18,715 bases of DNA from JBNJDJ01 sp051744845 (GTDB taxonomy: Bacteria > Bacillota > Clostridia > Peptostreptococcales > Acidaminobacteraceae): assembly GCA_051744845.1 (NCBI GenBank), contig JBNJDJ010000039.1, positions 1-18,715 on the forward strand. The letters run 5' to 3'. Position numbers and translations under genes: made by a program. Under the pieces are notes generated by a model. The model ran no database searches. It was not told the origin of the DNA and saw only the letters and a list, made by a program, of their open reading frames with translations. Positions 8,186 to 14,678 of the stretch are shown piece by piece; within the stretch, counting starts at the first letter, position 1; each line of letters opens with the position of its first letter.

Positions 8186-9727
8186 TTACTCCTCATTTGC
8201 CCACGATCTTAACAACTGAGCAACTGCTTCTGGATTTTTGTCGATAAATTTATTAATTTGAAATTTAGGACTTGACTCATCATCTTCTTGAGTAGTTATT
8301 TCATCAAGTTCTTCTTGTTGTTTTTCAACTTTTTCTTCTAATTCGACTTCTCTTACCTTAGCACGTTTTCTCATAAATACAACAACTATTGAAATTATAG
8401 CTATAAAACTTAAAAGTATTCCACCTATTAATATTAAATTAAATGAAGAACTTTCATCAGTTGATGAAATTTTATCAAAACCAGCAGCTTTGTCTGCAAA
8501 TTCTAAAGCAGATACTTCAACTACTTTAGTATTAAGTCCTGCAGATGCTGAAACTAAATTTTTAATTTGTTCCTGATTTTCCTCAGTCAAAATCTCATCT
8601 TTTAAAACTTTAGTATTTACAATAACAGCTAAAGAAATTTCGGAAATTGTACCTTCAGCTTTTTGAACTTTAGTATTTATTTGATTTAATTCATAATTTA
8701 AACTTCTAGAAGAACTTTCATAATCAGATTCACTATCTACCGATTCATTGTATTGAGTATTCGCACCATTAGAATCTGTACCTGGCGCTCCTCCTGTTTG
8801 ACCATCCTTAACATTTTCACTAGCTTCTGATATACTACGAACCAACCCTTCATTTTCATCTTCATTAGGCGGTTCAAAAACTGTAGAAACTGTTTCTTTA
8901 CTGTCAAAATCTAAAACTACTGATGGTGCTACTTTTACATTATCTCTACCATAAATATTTTCTAAAAAACTAGTGATATTATCTTTTAATCTAGTTTCAA
9001 TTTCAGTTTTTAACTCATATTGACTATTTGCTTGATAAGTTTCACTTGAATTTGAAGAATTTGTTAATTCTTTTCCACTTGATGAATCTATTATAGAAAT
9101 GTATTCTTTATTTAAACCTTGAACAGAGTTTAATAAAAGCATTTGTATCCCATTTACTTGAGCTTTACTTAATTCAGCTCCATTTTTAGTCTTAATTGTA
9201 CATCCAACTCTTGATTGAACATCTTCATTAAACAAAAAAGAACTGTCATCAGGAACATGTAAATTTACCACTGCTCTTTCAATATTTTCAATTGATTCAA
9301 TTGCTTGAGCTAAAGCTGTTGCTTTTGCTAATAAATACATTTCACTTTTTTCTTCACTTGTCATTGTAATAGAACTTTGATTTAAAGCATCAGTCCAAGA
9401 AAAATCTTTTTTATTATAAACACCTTCAATTGCTAAAGACATCTTGGCTTTAGATAATTGATCTTTAGGAACCAAAATTGCACTAGTTCCTTCAGCTTTA
9501 TGAGGTATTTCTAACTCGGTTAACTTAGAATCAATTTCTGCAGCCTCATTAACATCTAAGCCTTGTGCTAAAGGAACATACTCTGGGTTTGACAATACTA
9601 AAATCAAAGCTGAAACACCAATTACAAAAAATAAACTCAGACTAATAATAATAACTTTTTTCTTCTTATCTAAGCCATCTATTAGCCCTAGTACTTTATC
9701 TTTTATTTTTTGAAAAAATTCAGCCAT
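8186..9727 (-). CDS. fliF: Flagellar MS-ring protein FliF
   Basis: FliF is the membrane ring on which the basal body is built. The 513-residue protein has membrane segments at about 25-48 and 430-453. Between them lie ring-building regions, including NPEYVPLAQGLDVNEAAEID (48-67), the family's YVPLY-like start, and AVVNLHVPDDSSF near residue 155. A Ser/Asp-rich variable loop follows (about 290-350). The extreme C-terminus (KFIDKNPEAVAQLLRSWANE) is the FliG-binding tail. Start: ATG with GAGGTG 7 bases upstream. It sits between fliE and fliG, as expected, and nothing essential looks missing. Confidence 0.98.
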   Translation of the reverse strand: MAEFFQKIKDKVLGLIDGLDKKKKVIIISLSLFFVIGVSALILVLSNPEYVPLAQGLDVNEAAEIDSKLTELEIPHKAEGTSAILVPKDQLSKAKMSLAIEGVYNKKDFSWTDALNQSSITMTSEEKSEMYLLAKATALAQAIESIENIERAVVNLHVPDDSSFLFNEDVQSRVGCTIKTKNGAELSKAQVNGIQMLLLNSVQGLNKEYISIIDSSSGKELTNSSNSSETYQANSQYELKTEIETRLKDNITSFLENIYGRDNVKVAPSVVLDFDSKETVSTVFEPPNEDENEGLVRSISEASENVKDGQTGGAPGTDSNGANTQYNESVDSESDYESSSRSLNYELNQINTKVQKAEGTISEISLAVIVNTKVLKDEILTEENQEQIKNLVSASAGLNTKVVEVSALEFADKAAGFDKISSTDESSSFNLILIGGILLSFIAIISIVVVFMRKRAKVREVELEEKVEKQQEELDEITTQEDDESSPKFQINKFIDKNPEAVAQLLRSWANEE

Positions 9728-9744
9728 TTAACTACACCTCTTAT

Positions 9745-10041
9745 TTATATTTGAAGACGCATAATTTTATCATACGCTTCCATTATTTTATTTTTTACTT
9801 CTACTGCTAAATTCAAAGAAAGTTGTGCTTTTTGTGAAGCAATAACAACATCTTGTACATTGTCAATTTCACCAGCAGCAAGTAATTTATCCATCTCATC
9901 AGCATTTAACTGATCTGCATTTACTTTATCAATTGCTTGATTAAATGCTTTAGTAAAGTCTATTGATTTTTTATCAGAATCAATTGATAAATCTTCATTT
10001 TTAACATTACTAAATGTTTTTGAAATTTTTGAAATATCCAT
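9745..10041 (-). CDS. fliE: Flagellar hook-basal body complex protein FliE
   Basis: FliE is the adapter joining the MS-ring to the proximal rod. The 98-residue length is typical. The conserved C-terminal half is visible: FTKAFNQAIDKVNADQL (about 29-45), DVVIASQKAQLSLNLAVEVK (about 64-83), then NKIMEAYDKIMRLQI at the end, which matches the family signature closely. Start: ATG with AAGGAG six bases upstream; that site overlaps the flgC stop codon, so flgC and fliE are likely coupled. Confidence 0.96.
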   Translation of the reverse strand: MDISKISKTFSNVKNEDLSIDSDKKSIDFTKAFNQAIDKVNADQLNADEMDKLLAAGEIDNVQDVVIASQKAQLSLNLAVEVKNKIMEAYDKIMRLQI

Positions 10042-10051
10042 TATTTACTCC

Positions 10052-10489
10052 TTATCTTCCAATTTCTAAGGCTTTCATAACCATAGATTTAGTACTATTT
10101 AAAGCAGTAACATTTGCTTCATAAGCTTTTGATGCTGATACCATATTTACCATCTCTGTAACAGTATCTACATTAGGAAGTAATACATATCCATCTTTAT
10201 TTGAATCAGGATGACTTGGATCATATTTTCTTTTAAAATCTGATTGATCTTCTTCAATTCCTACTATTTCAACTCCATCTGAGCTATTTTTACCTTTAGC
10301 ATCAGCTAAAGCTTTTTGAAATTTATTTTTTTCAAGTTCTCTATATATAGGTATTTTTCTTCGATAAGGTCCTCCACTTGGAGTTCTAGTTGTTTCAGCA
10401 TTAGCAATGTTATCTGAAATTAAATCCATTCTTAATCTTTCAGCCGTTAATCCACTAGAGCTAGTATCTATCGAACTAAAGAAACTCAT
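10052..10489 (-). CDS. flgC: Proximal rod protein FlgC
   Basis: FlgC is one of the proximal rod subunits. The 145-residue protein begins MSFFSSIDTSSSGLTAERLR with SDNIANAETTRT near residues 29-40, the FlgC form of the rod N-terminal motif. The middle has GPYRRK, and the C-terminus ends in MVSASKAYEANVTALNSTKS, the D0 helix shared by rod proteins. The ribosome binding site GGGAGG lies within the last codons of flgB, so the two genes are adjacent and probably coupled. Confidence 0.97.
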   Translation of the reverse strand: MSFFSSIDTSSSGLTAERLRMDLISDNIANAETTRTPSGGPYRRKIPIYRELEKNKFQKALADAKGKNSSDGVEIVGIEEDQSDFKRKYDPSHPDSNKDGYVLLPNVDTVTEMVNMVSASKAYEANVTALNSTKSMVMKALEIGR

Positions 10490-10492
10490 TTA

Positions 10493-10876
10493 TTACCTCC
10501 CACTGTCTATAGCACTTCGTAACCGATTTATTTTTGCATTAAGTTGTTTTAGATTAGTATTAAATCTAAGTTGATTTTTAGCTAAATTACCCATTTCTGT
10601 ATCAATATCAACATTATTATCATCTTTTCTAAAAGATGTATTTTTTACTTTTTCAATTCTCGGACCAAAAGAATTAGGTCCAGAGACATGGTTTTTATTT
10701 GTTTTTTGTAACTCGATTTTCTTATCATCTAGTAAAGAACCAAATTTTACAACTTCTTTTTTATAACCAGGAGTATTAACATTAGCTATATTATTAGATA
10801 TAGCTTTGTTTTTTAACCATGATACATCCAAAGCTTTATTAAACAAATCTATTTGACCAAAAGAATTCTCAAGCAT
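10493..10876 (-). CDS. flgB: Proximal rod protein FlgB
   Basis: FlgB is a proximal rod subunit and the first gene of the flagellar cluster here. The rod motif SNNIANVNTPGYKK is at about residues 28-41, and the D0 C-terminal helix is LKQLNAKINRLRSAIDSG. I set the start at ATG 10876 (127 residues, MLENSFGQ), because AGAGGTG lies 7 bases upstream and the N-terminus then fits the family. An in-frame codon ten residues further upstream would overlap that site. The gene is preceded by its own candidate promoter (10956-10984), and further upstream by the c-di-GMP riboswitch promoter. Confidence 0.96.
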   Translation of the reverse strand: MLENSFGQIDLFNKALDVSWLKNKAISNNIANVNTPGYKKEVVKFGSLLDDKKIELQKTNKNHVSGPNSFGPRIEKVKNTSFRKDDNNVDIDTEMGNLAKNQLRFNTNLKQLNAKINRLRSAIDSGR

Positions 10877-10904
10877 ACTTATCACCTCTAATAAATATAT
10901 CGTC

Positions 10905-10928
10905 AAAAAACACTTTTTAAAAAGTATT
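10905..10928 (-). terminator. Weak hairpin with short U tract in the flgB leader
   Basis: AATACTTT pairs with AAAGTGTT around a TTAA loop (10909-10928, one G-T pair), and U residues follow (10905-10908 plus the U pair ending the stem). The stem is AT-rich, so it would be a weak intrinsic terminator at best. It lies between the candidate flgB promoter and the flgB start, and could act as an attenuator or simply as a 5' stabilising hairpin. No anti-terminator was identified. Confidence 0.35.
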
Positions 10929-10955
10929 ATTTCAAAAAATGTCTATACTACCTTA

Positions 10956-10984
10956 ATTATAACATATCTTAGCATGTATTTAAA
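10956..10984 (-). promoter_or_regulatory. Candidate sigma-A promoter for flgB, extended -10
   Basis: Read on the minus strand: TTTAAA (10979-10984), a 17-base spacer, then TGTTATAAT, which is a consensus -10 (10956-10961) with the extended TGn element. The -35 matches consensus at 4 of 6 positions. Transcription would begin near 10949, giving a leader of about 70 bases. It would let flgB be transcribed independently of the upstream riboswitch. In such AT-rich DNA chance matches occur, but the extended -10 plus 17-base spacing is a good combination. Confidence 0.6.
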
Positions 10985-11011
10985 CTCTCCAATTATAAAT
11001 ATTTAAACTAC

Positions 11012-11371
11012 TCAATTTTTAAAACAAAACCTCTTTGTTTTTAAAAATTTTACAAAGCTTTTGTAACTAACTTCTTTAATCCTATATGAATTTTTTGTTT
11101 CATCCAAATTCTTATATATTCTAATTTTTTTACCGTTTAATAAAACTATTTGAAAAAATATATCTTTTTGACTATTGGTTTTATAAATATATCTTAAAAT
11201 TATTTTTTTATTTTTATCTAAATCATAAATAACTTTTTTATATTTTATCTTAAAACTATTAGAAACTGCTTTATATATTTGCAATTCCAAAATATCTAAA
11301 AACCCTTTTGTATTTTTAGCTTCTTCTAACACTTTATTTTTATCTTTTTTTAGTAAGTCTAAAAAATCCAT
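11012..11371 (-). CDS. Unrecognised 119-residue protein between a c-di-GMP riboswitch and flgB
   Basis: I do not recognise this protein. It is Lys/Ile/Asn-rich with only one Cys, and has no signal peptide, membrane segment or HTH. An N-terminal helix (MDFLDLLKKDKNKVLEEAKN) is followed by alternating short strands (KKVIYDLDKNKKIILRYIYK, IFFQIVLLNGKKIRIYK), suggesting a small alpha/beta or beta-rich fold. No PilZ motifs (RxxxR, DxSxxG) are seen. The ATG is well supported by AGAAAGGA 8 bases upstream. It begins 33 bases after the U tract of the riboswitch, so it is the first gene under c-di-GMP control. No clear terminator separates it from flgB. Base composition resembles its neighbours. It could be a flagellar regulator or an orphan; nothing in the sequence decides this. 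Confidence 0.75.
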   Translation of the reverse strand: MDFLDLLKKDKNKVLEEAKNTKGFLDILELQIYKAVSNSFKIKYKKVIYDLDKNKKIILRYIYKTNSQKDIFFQIVLLNGKKIRIYKNLDETKNSYRIKEVSYKSFVKFLKTKRFCFKN

Positions 11372-11403
11372 TTACTAATCCTTTCTCATCTAATTTTAAA
11401 CAT

Positions 11404-11486
11404 AAAAAAATACTGCAACTGGCTATCTCGTTAAAAGAGACCCTAAAGCTTTGCGTCCTTATCTCGCGATAAGTTTGCCAAAAGTA
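11404..11486 (-). promoter_or_regulatory. Cyclic di-GMP-I (GEMM) riboswitch
   Basis: The minus strand carries the class I c-di-GMP aptamer core in order. GGCAAAC is at 11473-11479. Next comes the hairpin CTTATC-GCGA-GATAAG with a GNRA tetraloop, then the invariant GGACGCAAAGC (11448-11458). The second arm is GGTCTC...GAGATAGCC, which carries the tetraloop-receptor side. The closing CAGTTGC has TTGC pairing with GCAA, and flanking TACT/AGTA can extend the base helix. A run of seven U residues (11404-11410) follows directly. That position suggests the closed, ligand-bound form could itself favour termination (an OFF switch), but the direction of control is inference. It lies upstream of an unknown gene and flgB. 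c-di-GMP OFF riboswitches upstream of flgB operons are known from Clostridioides difficile. Confidence 0.93.
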
Positions 11487-11667
11487 ATCCACATTTTATT
11501 TTTAAAATCTTGGTCAGTTAAGTAACTTTCAGTAAATCAGTTATTATTCCATAAACAAATATCTTTTTGACCTTTAATATTTTTCTTTTTAATAGTATTT
11601 CTTTAAATACTTTATCAGAAAAACATTTGTCTTTTATATCTATTATGATCTTTAAAACCAACAACTA
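11487..11667 (-). other. Long transcribed leader upstream of the riboswitch, with one internal hairpin
   Basis: Between the probable transcription start (about 11667) and the aptamer lie roughly 180 bases with no open frame longer than a few codons. The only clear structure is AGTATTT-AAAG-AAATACT (11594-11611), a 7-bp stem without a U tract. No second aptamer motif was recognised. With the riboswitch and the promoter/terminator pair, this accounts for the 357-base gene-free stretch between codY and the 119-residue gene. Confidence 0.5.
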
Positions 11668-11673
11668 ATTAAA

Positions 11674-11702
11674 ATTATAATATCAAACAAAAAAATAGTC
11701 AA
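11674..11702 (-). promoter_or_regulatory. Strong sigma-A promoter of the riboswitch/flagellar transcript
   Basis: On the minus strand: TTGACT (11697-11702), exactly 17 bases, then TATAAT (11674-11679). That is 5 of 6 at -35 and a perfect -10 at optimal spacing, the best housekeeping promoter in the window. The -35 box lies within the 3' arm of the codY terminator stem, and the terminator U tract forms part of the spacer, so the two elements share DNA. Start predicted near 11667. Confidence 0.8.
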
Positions 11703-11723
11703 TAGCTTCTAACTATCGACTAT
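11689..11723 (-). terminator. Rho-independent terminator of the topA-codY transcript
   Basis: ATAGTCGATAG pairs with CTATTGACTAT (11 bp, one G-T pair) around a 7-base loop (stem 11695-11723), followed by six or more U residues (11689-11694). It starts five bases after the codY stop codon. This ends the upstream operon and separates it from the flagellar transcript, whose promoter overlaps it. Confidence 0.9.
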
Positions 11724-11728
11724 AATCT

Positions 11729-12514
11729 TTACACATTATACATATCTGATAATTTATCAAATTCTTCTAATAATTTATCATTTAATATTTTTATAAATGT
11801 GCCTTTCATTCCTAATGATCTAGATTCAATCACGCCAGCTGATTCTAATTTCCTTAAAGCATTTACAATAACTGAACGAGTAATTCCTACTCTATCAGCT
11901 ATCTTAGATGCTACAAGTAAACCTTCTTTACCATCTAATTCATTAAATATATGTTCAATCGCTTCAATTTCTGAATATGAAAGTGTTCCTAAAGCCATAT
12001 TTACTACTTCTTTTTTTCTTCTTTCTTTTGCATTTTCTTTTCTTTTCATTCTTATCATTTCTAAACCAATTACAGTAGCAGCAACTTCAGCTAAAACCAA
12101 TTCATTATCTGTAAACTTTTCTTCTTTAGAAACTATAAATGTACCTAATCTTTTTCCACTACCTATAACTGGTACAATAATTACATATTTTTCATAAGAT
12201 GCATCATCATCTTTGAAAATTGTTAATAAATCATCTTTAGTAATATTGAAAAGTGTTGAATTTATTTTTAATAATTCTTTAGTATCATTTTCACTAAAAA
12301 CTTTTTGATCCTCATTATCATAAATTATATTACTTCTTTCAATATCTACTAGCGAATGGCCTAAAACTTTTCCTTTTTTAGAAAGCACATAAACATTACC
12401 ACTAAAAATTTCCATTGTAGTATTACTAATATCTTGGAATGATATATCTTCACTTTCTGAATGTTGTAAAATTTTATTTAATCTTCTCATTTTTTCAACT
12501 AAAATTTTTGACAT
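11729..12514 (-). CDS. codY: GTP/branched-chain amino acid-sensing global repressor CodY
   Basis: CodY represses nutrient-stress genes when bound to Ile/Leu/Val and GTP. The 261-residue length matches the family. Residues 1-155 form the GAF sensor (LVEKMRRLNKILQHS at the start; later FSENDTKELL and VPVIGSGKRLGTFIV). The C-terminal winged helix (about 200-240) has ASKIADRVGITRSVIVNALR and KLESAGVIESRSLGMKGTF, almost identical to the B. subtilis DNA-reading segment. The start is supported by AGGTAGGTG, which overlaps the topA stop, so codY is co-transcribed with topA. In B. subtilis codY also directly precedes flgB. A CodY-box-like sequence lies upstream of the shared promoter (14684-14698). 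Confidence 0.98.
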   Translation of the reverse strand: MSKILVEKMRRLNKILQHSESEDISFQDISNTTMEIFSGNVYVLSKKGKVLGHSLVDIERSNIIYDNEDQKVFSENDTKELLKINSTLFNITKDDLLTIFKDDDASYEKYVIIVPVIGSGKRLGTFIVSKEEKFTDNELVLAEVAATVIGLEMIRMKRKENAKERRKKEVVNMALGTLSYSEIEAIEHIFNELDGKEGLLVASKIADRVGITRSVIVNALRKLESAGVIESRSLGMKGTFIKILNDKLLEEFDKLSDMYNV

Positions 12515-12522
12515 CTTAACAC

Positions 12523-14595
12523 CTACCTATCTTTTTCTTCTTTATAATCACACTCTTTATTAGAACATGAAATTTTAATTTTTTTCTTTGTATATTTTTC
12601 TGTTAAAATATTATCACATTCTGGACATTTTCTGTCTATTGGTTTTTTCCAACTCATAAAGTTACAATCTGGATAATTGCTACATCCATAAAAATATCTT
12701 TTCTTCTTTGTCTTTCTTTTTATAATATCTCCATCTTTACAATCAGGACACTTAACACCTATTTTATTTAATACTGCTTTAGTATTTTTACAATCAGGAT
12801 ATGCTGAACAAGCCATAAACTTTCCATAACGTCCATGTTTAATAACCATAGGCGAACCACATTTTTCACAAACTTCATCAGTTTCTTCTGTCATATCAAC
12901 ATTTTCTATATTTTCTTCTGCATCTTCTAGAGTTTTTTCAAAAGAATTATAAAATTCTTTAACAATAGCTTTCCAAGGTTCTTCTCCATTTTCTATTTTA
13001 TCAAATCTATTTTCAATTTCTGAAGTGAAATTTAAGTCAACAATATGTGGAAAATGATTAACCATTATATCATTAATAAGTACACCTAACTCAGTAGGTT
13101 TAAAATACCTGCCTTCTTTTTCCATATATCCTCTTTTTAAAATTGTAGAAATAGTTGGTGAATATGTAGAAGGTCTTCCAATATTTTCACTTTCCATTTT
13201 TTTAACAAGAGAAGCTTCAGTATATCTTGCTGGTGGTTTTGTCTCATGTCTATGTTTATTATATTTAATTAAATCTAAAACATCACCTTTTTTTAATTCA
13301 GGTATCCTTTTATCTTTACTAGATACATAAGTATAAACTCTCATAAAACCATCAAAAGTCATTATTTTACCTGAAACTTTGAATAAATAATCACCATTTT
13401 TAATTGATACTCTTAAAGCATCAAATTTAGCTGGTTTCATATTATATGCAACAAATCTTTTCCAAATCAATTCATATAATTTAAATTGATCTTTATTTAA
13501 AGAGTCTTTTACTTTATATGGTGTTCTCATAGCAGAAGTTGGTCTAATAGCTTCATGTGCATCTTGTACATTATCTTTTTTCTTAGACTTTTTCTTACCA
13601 GATTTTTTTAAATATTTTTCTGAATATTTGTCTTTGATTAAATCTCTAACTTCATCTGTAGCCTCATCAGAAATTCTTGTTGAATCTGTTCTCATATATG
13701 TTATTAAACCTACAGTACCATTTTCTTTTAATTTAACACCTTCATAAATACTTTGAGCAACAGCCATAGTCTTCTTAGTAGAAAAACCTAATTTATTAAC
13801 TGCTTCTCTTTGTAATGTTGATGTTGTAAAAGGTTTATAAGGTTTTCTACTTCTTACAGATTTTTTAACTTTTGAAACTTCTAATTTATCTTCTTTTAAC
13901 TCATTAAGGATCTTTTGAGCTTCTTTCTTTGTAGAAATTTTAACATTTTTCTTTTCTTTTTTCTTTAAATCAATTTCAAATTTTTCTTTTGGATCTCCAC
14001 CTTTAACTTTTGCATCTATAGTCCAATATTCTTCAGGCTCAAAAGCATTTATTTGCTTTTCACGATCACAAATAATTCTAGAAGCAACAGACTGTACACG
14101 TCCAGCTGATAAACCTCTTCTAATTTTTTTCCATAATATAGGACTAATACTATATCCAACTAATCTATCTAATATACGTCTTGCTTGTTGTGCATCAACT
14201 AAATCATAATTAATCTTTCTAGGATTATTTATTGATTTATTAATAGTCTTTTTAGTTATTTCACTAAAAACTACACGATTTTTTTTATCTAAATCTAACT
14301 TTAATGCAATAGCTAAATGCCATGCAATTGCTTCTCCTTCTCTGTCCGGGTCAGTAGCTAGTAAAACTTGATCTGCTTTTTTAGCTTCTCGTCTTAATTT
14401 CTTTAAAACTTTTCCTTTACCGCGAATTGTTATATATTTTGGTTCAAAATCTTGATCTATATTAATACCCATTTTACTTTTAGGTAAATCTCTTACATGG
14501 CCTACAGAAGCTTCAACTTTATAATCTTTTCCTAAAAATTTTTCAATAGTCTTGGCTTTTGCAGGTGATTCTACAATAACTAACGTTTTTGACAT
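12523..14595 (-). CDS. topA: DNA topoisomerase I (type IA)
   Basis: TopA relaxes negative supercoils by cutting one strand through a phosphotyrosine. With the ATG at 14595 it has 690 residues. The TOPRIM domain starts at MSKTLVIVESPAKAK and includes the metal-binding TDPDREGEAIAWHL (81-94). The catalytic Tyr is Y300 in GLITYMRTDS. ENIGRPSTYSPTI (471-483) belongs to the core. Three C-terminal four-Cys zinc ribbons follow (about 576-602, 616-644 and 657-682: CEKCG...CSAYPDC, CPDC...CSNYPDC, CPEC...CSNKEC). The frame is open 22 codons further upstream, but that stretch would cover the promoter; ATG 14595 has GGAGGG close by and gives the family N-terminus. codY follows after 8 bases; trmFO, xerC and hslVU, present here in B. 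subtilis, are absent. Confidence 0.98.
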   Translation of the reverse strand: MSKTLVIVESPAKAKTIEKFLGKDYKVEASVGHVRDLPKSKMGINIDQDFEPKYITIRGKGKVLKKLRREAKKADQVLLATDPDREGEAIAWHLAIALKLDLDKKNRVVFSEITKKTINKSINNPRKINYDLVDAQQARRILDRLVGYSISPILWKKIRRGLSAGRVQSVASRIICDREKQINAFEPEEYWTIDAKVKGGDPKEKFEIDLKKKEKKNVKISTKKEAQKILNELKEDKLEVSKVKKSVRSRKPYKPFTTSTLQREAVNKLGFSTKKTMAVAQSIYEGVKLKENGTVGLITYMRTDSTRISDEATDEVRDLIKDKYSEKYLKKSGKKKSKKKDNVQDAHEAIRPTSAMRTPYKVKDSLNKDQFKLYELIWKRFVAYNMKPAKFDALRVSIKNGDYLFKVSGKIMTFDGFMRVYTYVSSKDKRIPELKKGDVLDLIKYNKHRHETKPPARYTEASLVKKMESENIGRPSTYSPTISTILKRGYMEKEGRYFKPTELGVLINDIMVNHFPHIVDLNFTSEIENRFDKIENGEEPWKAIVKEFYNSFEKTLEDAEENIENVDMTEETDEVCEKCGSPMVIKHGRYGKFMACSAYPDCKNTKAVLNKIGVKCPDCKDGDIIKRKTKKKRYFYGCSNYPDCNFMSWKKPIDRKCPECDNILTEKYTKKKIKISCSNKECDYKEEKDR

Positions 14596-14625
14596 ATTTC
14601 CCTCCAAGTTTATTATTACATCAAC

Positions 14626-14661
14626 ATTATAATTTGTATAACAATTTTTTGTAAATGTCAA
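14626..14661 (-). promoter_or_regulatory. Sigma-A promoter for topA-codY
   Basis: On the minus strand: TTGACA (14656-14661) directly followed by TTTACA (14650-14655), then TATAAT (14626-14631) 18 bases after TTTACA. TTTACA is 5 of 6 to consensus. The perfect TTGACA is 24 bases from that -10, or 15 bases from an alternative TATACA, so the exact pairing is open. Start near 14619, about 24 bases before the topA ATG. It shows that topA-codY can be transcribed apart from dprA. Confidence 0.7.
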
Positions 14662-14678
14662 ATTAAATTTCTAATATT

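Noticed and set aside
10877..10906. Extension of flgB by ten codons
   Set aside because: It would place the start inside its own leader; ATG 10876 has AGAGGTG at proper distance and the usual FlgB N-terminus.
11611..11630. CodY box in the flagellar leader (TTTTTCTGATAAAG)
   Set aside because: About five mismatches to the 15-base consensus; expected by chance in this base composition.
11611..11640. Sigma-D/sigma-28-like promoter (TAAA...CTGATAA) in the riboswitch leader
   Set aside because: Spacing is about 13 bases instead of about 15 and one conserved base of the -10 differs; the sigma-A promoter at 11674-11702 is far better.
11799..12197. Open frame of 132 codons on the plus strand inside codY
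   Set aside because: Antisense to a fully conserved codY; its sequence is a mirror of codY codon use and has no family features.
14596..14661. Extension of topA by 22 in-frame codons upstream
   Set aside because: The extension covers the topA promoter and lacks a ribosome binding site; ATG 14595 has GGAGGG and gives the family N-terminus.
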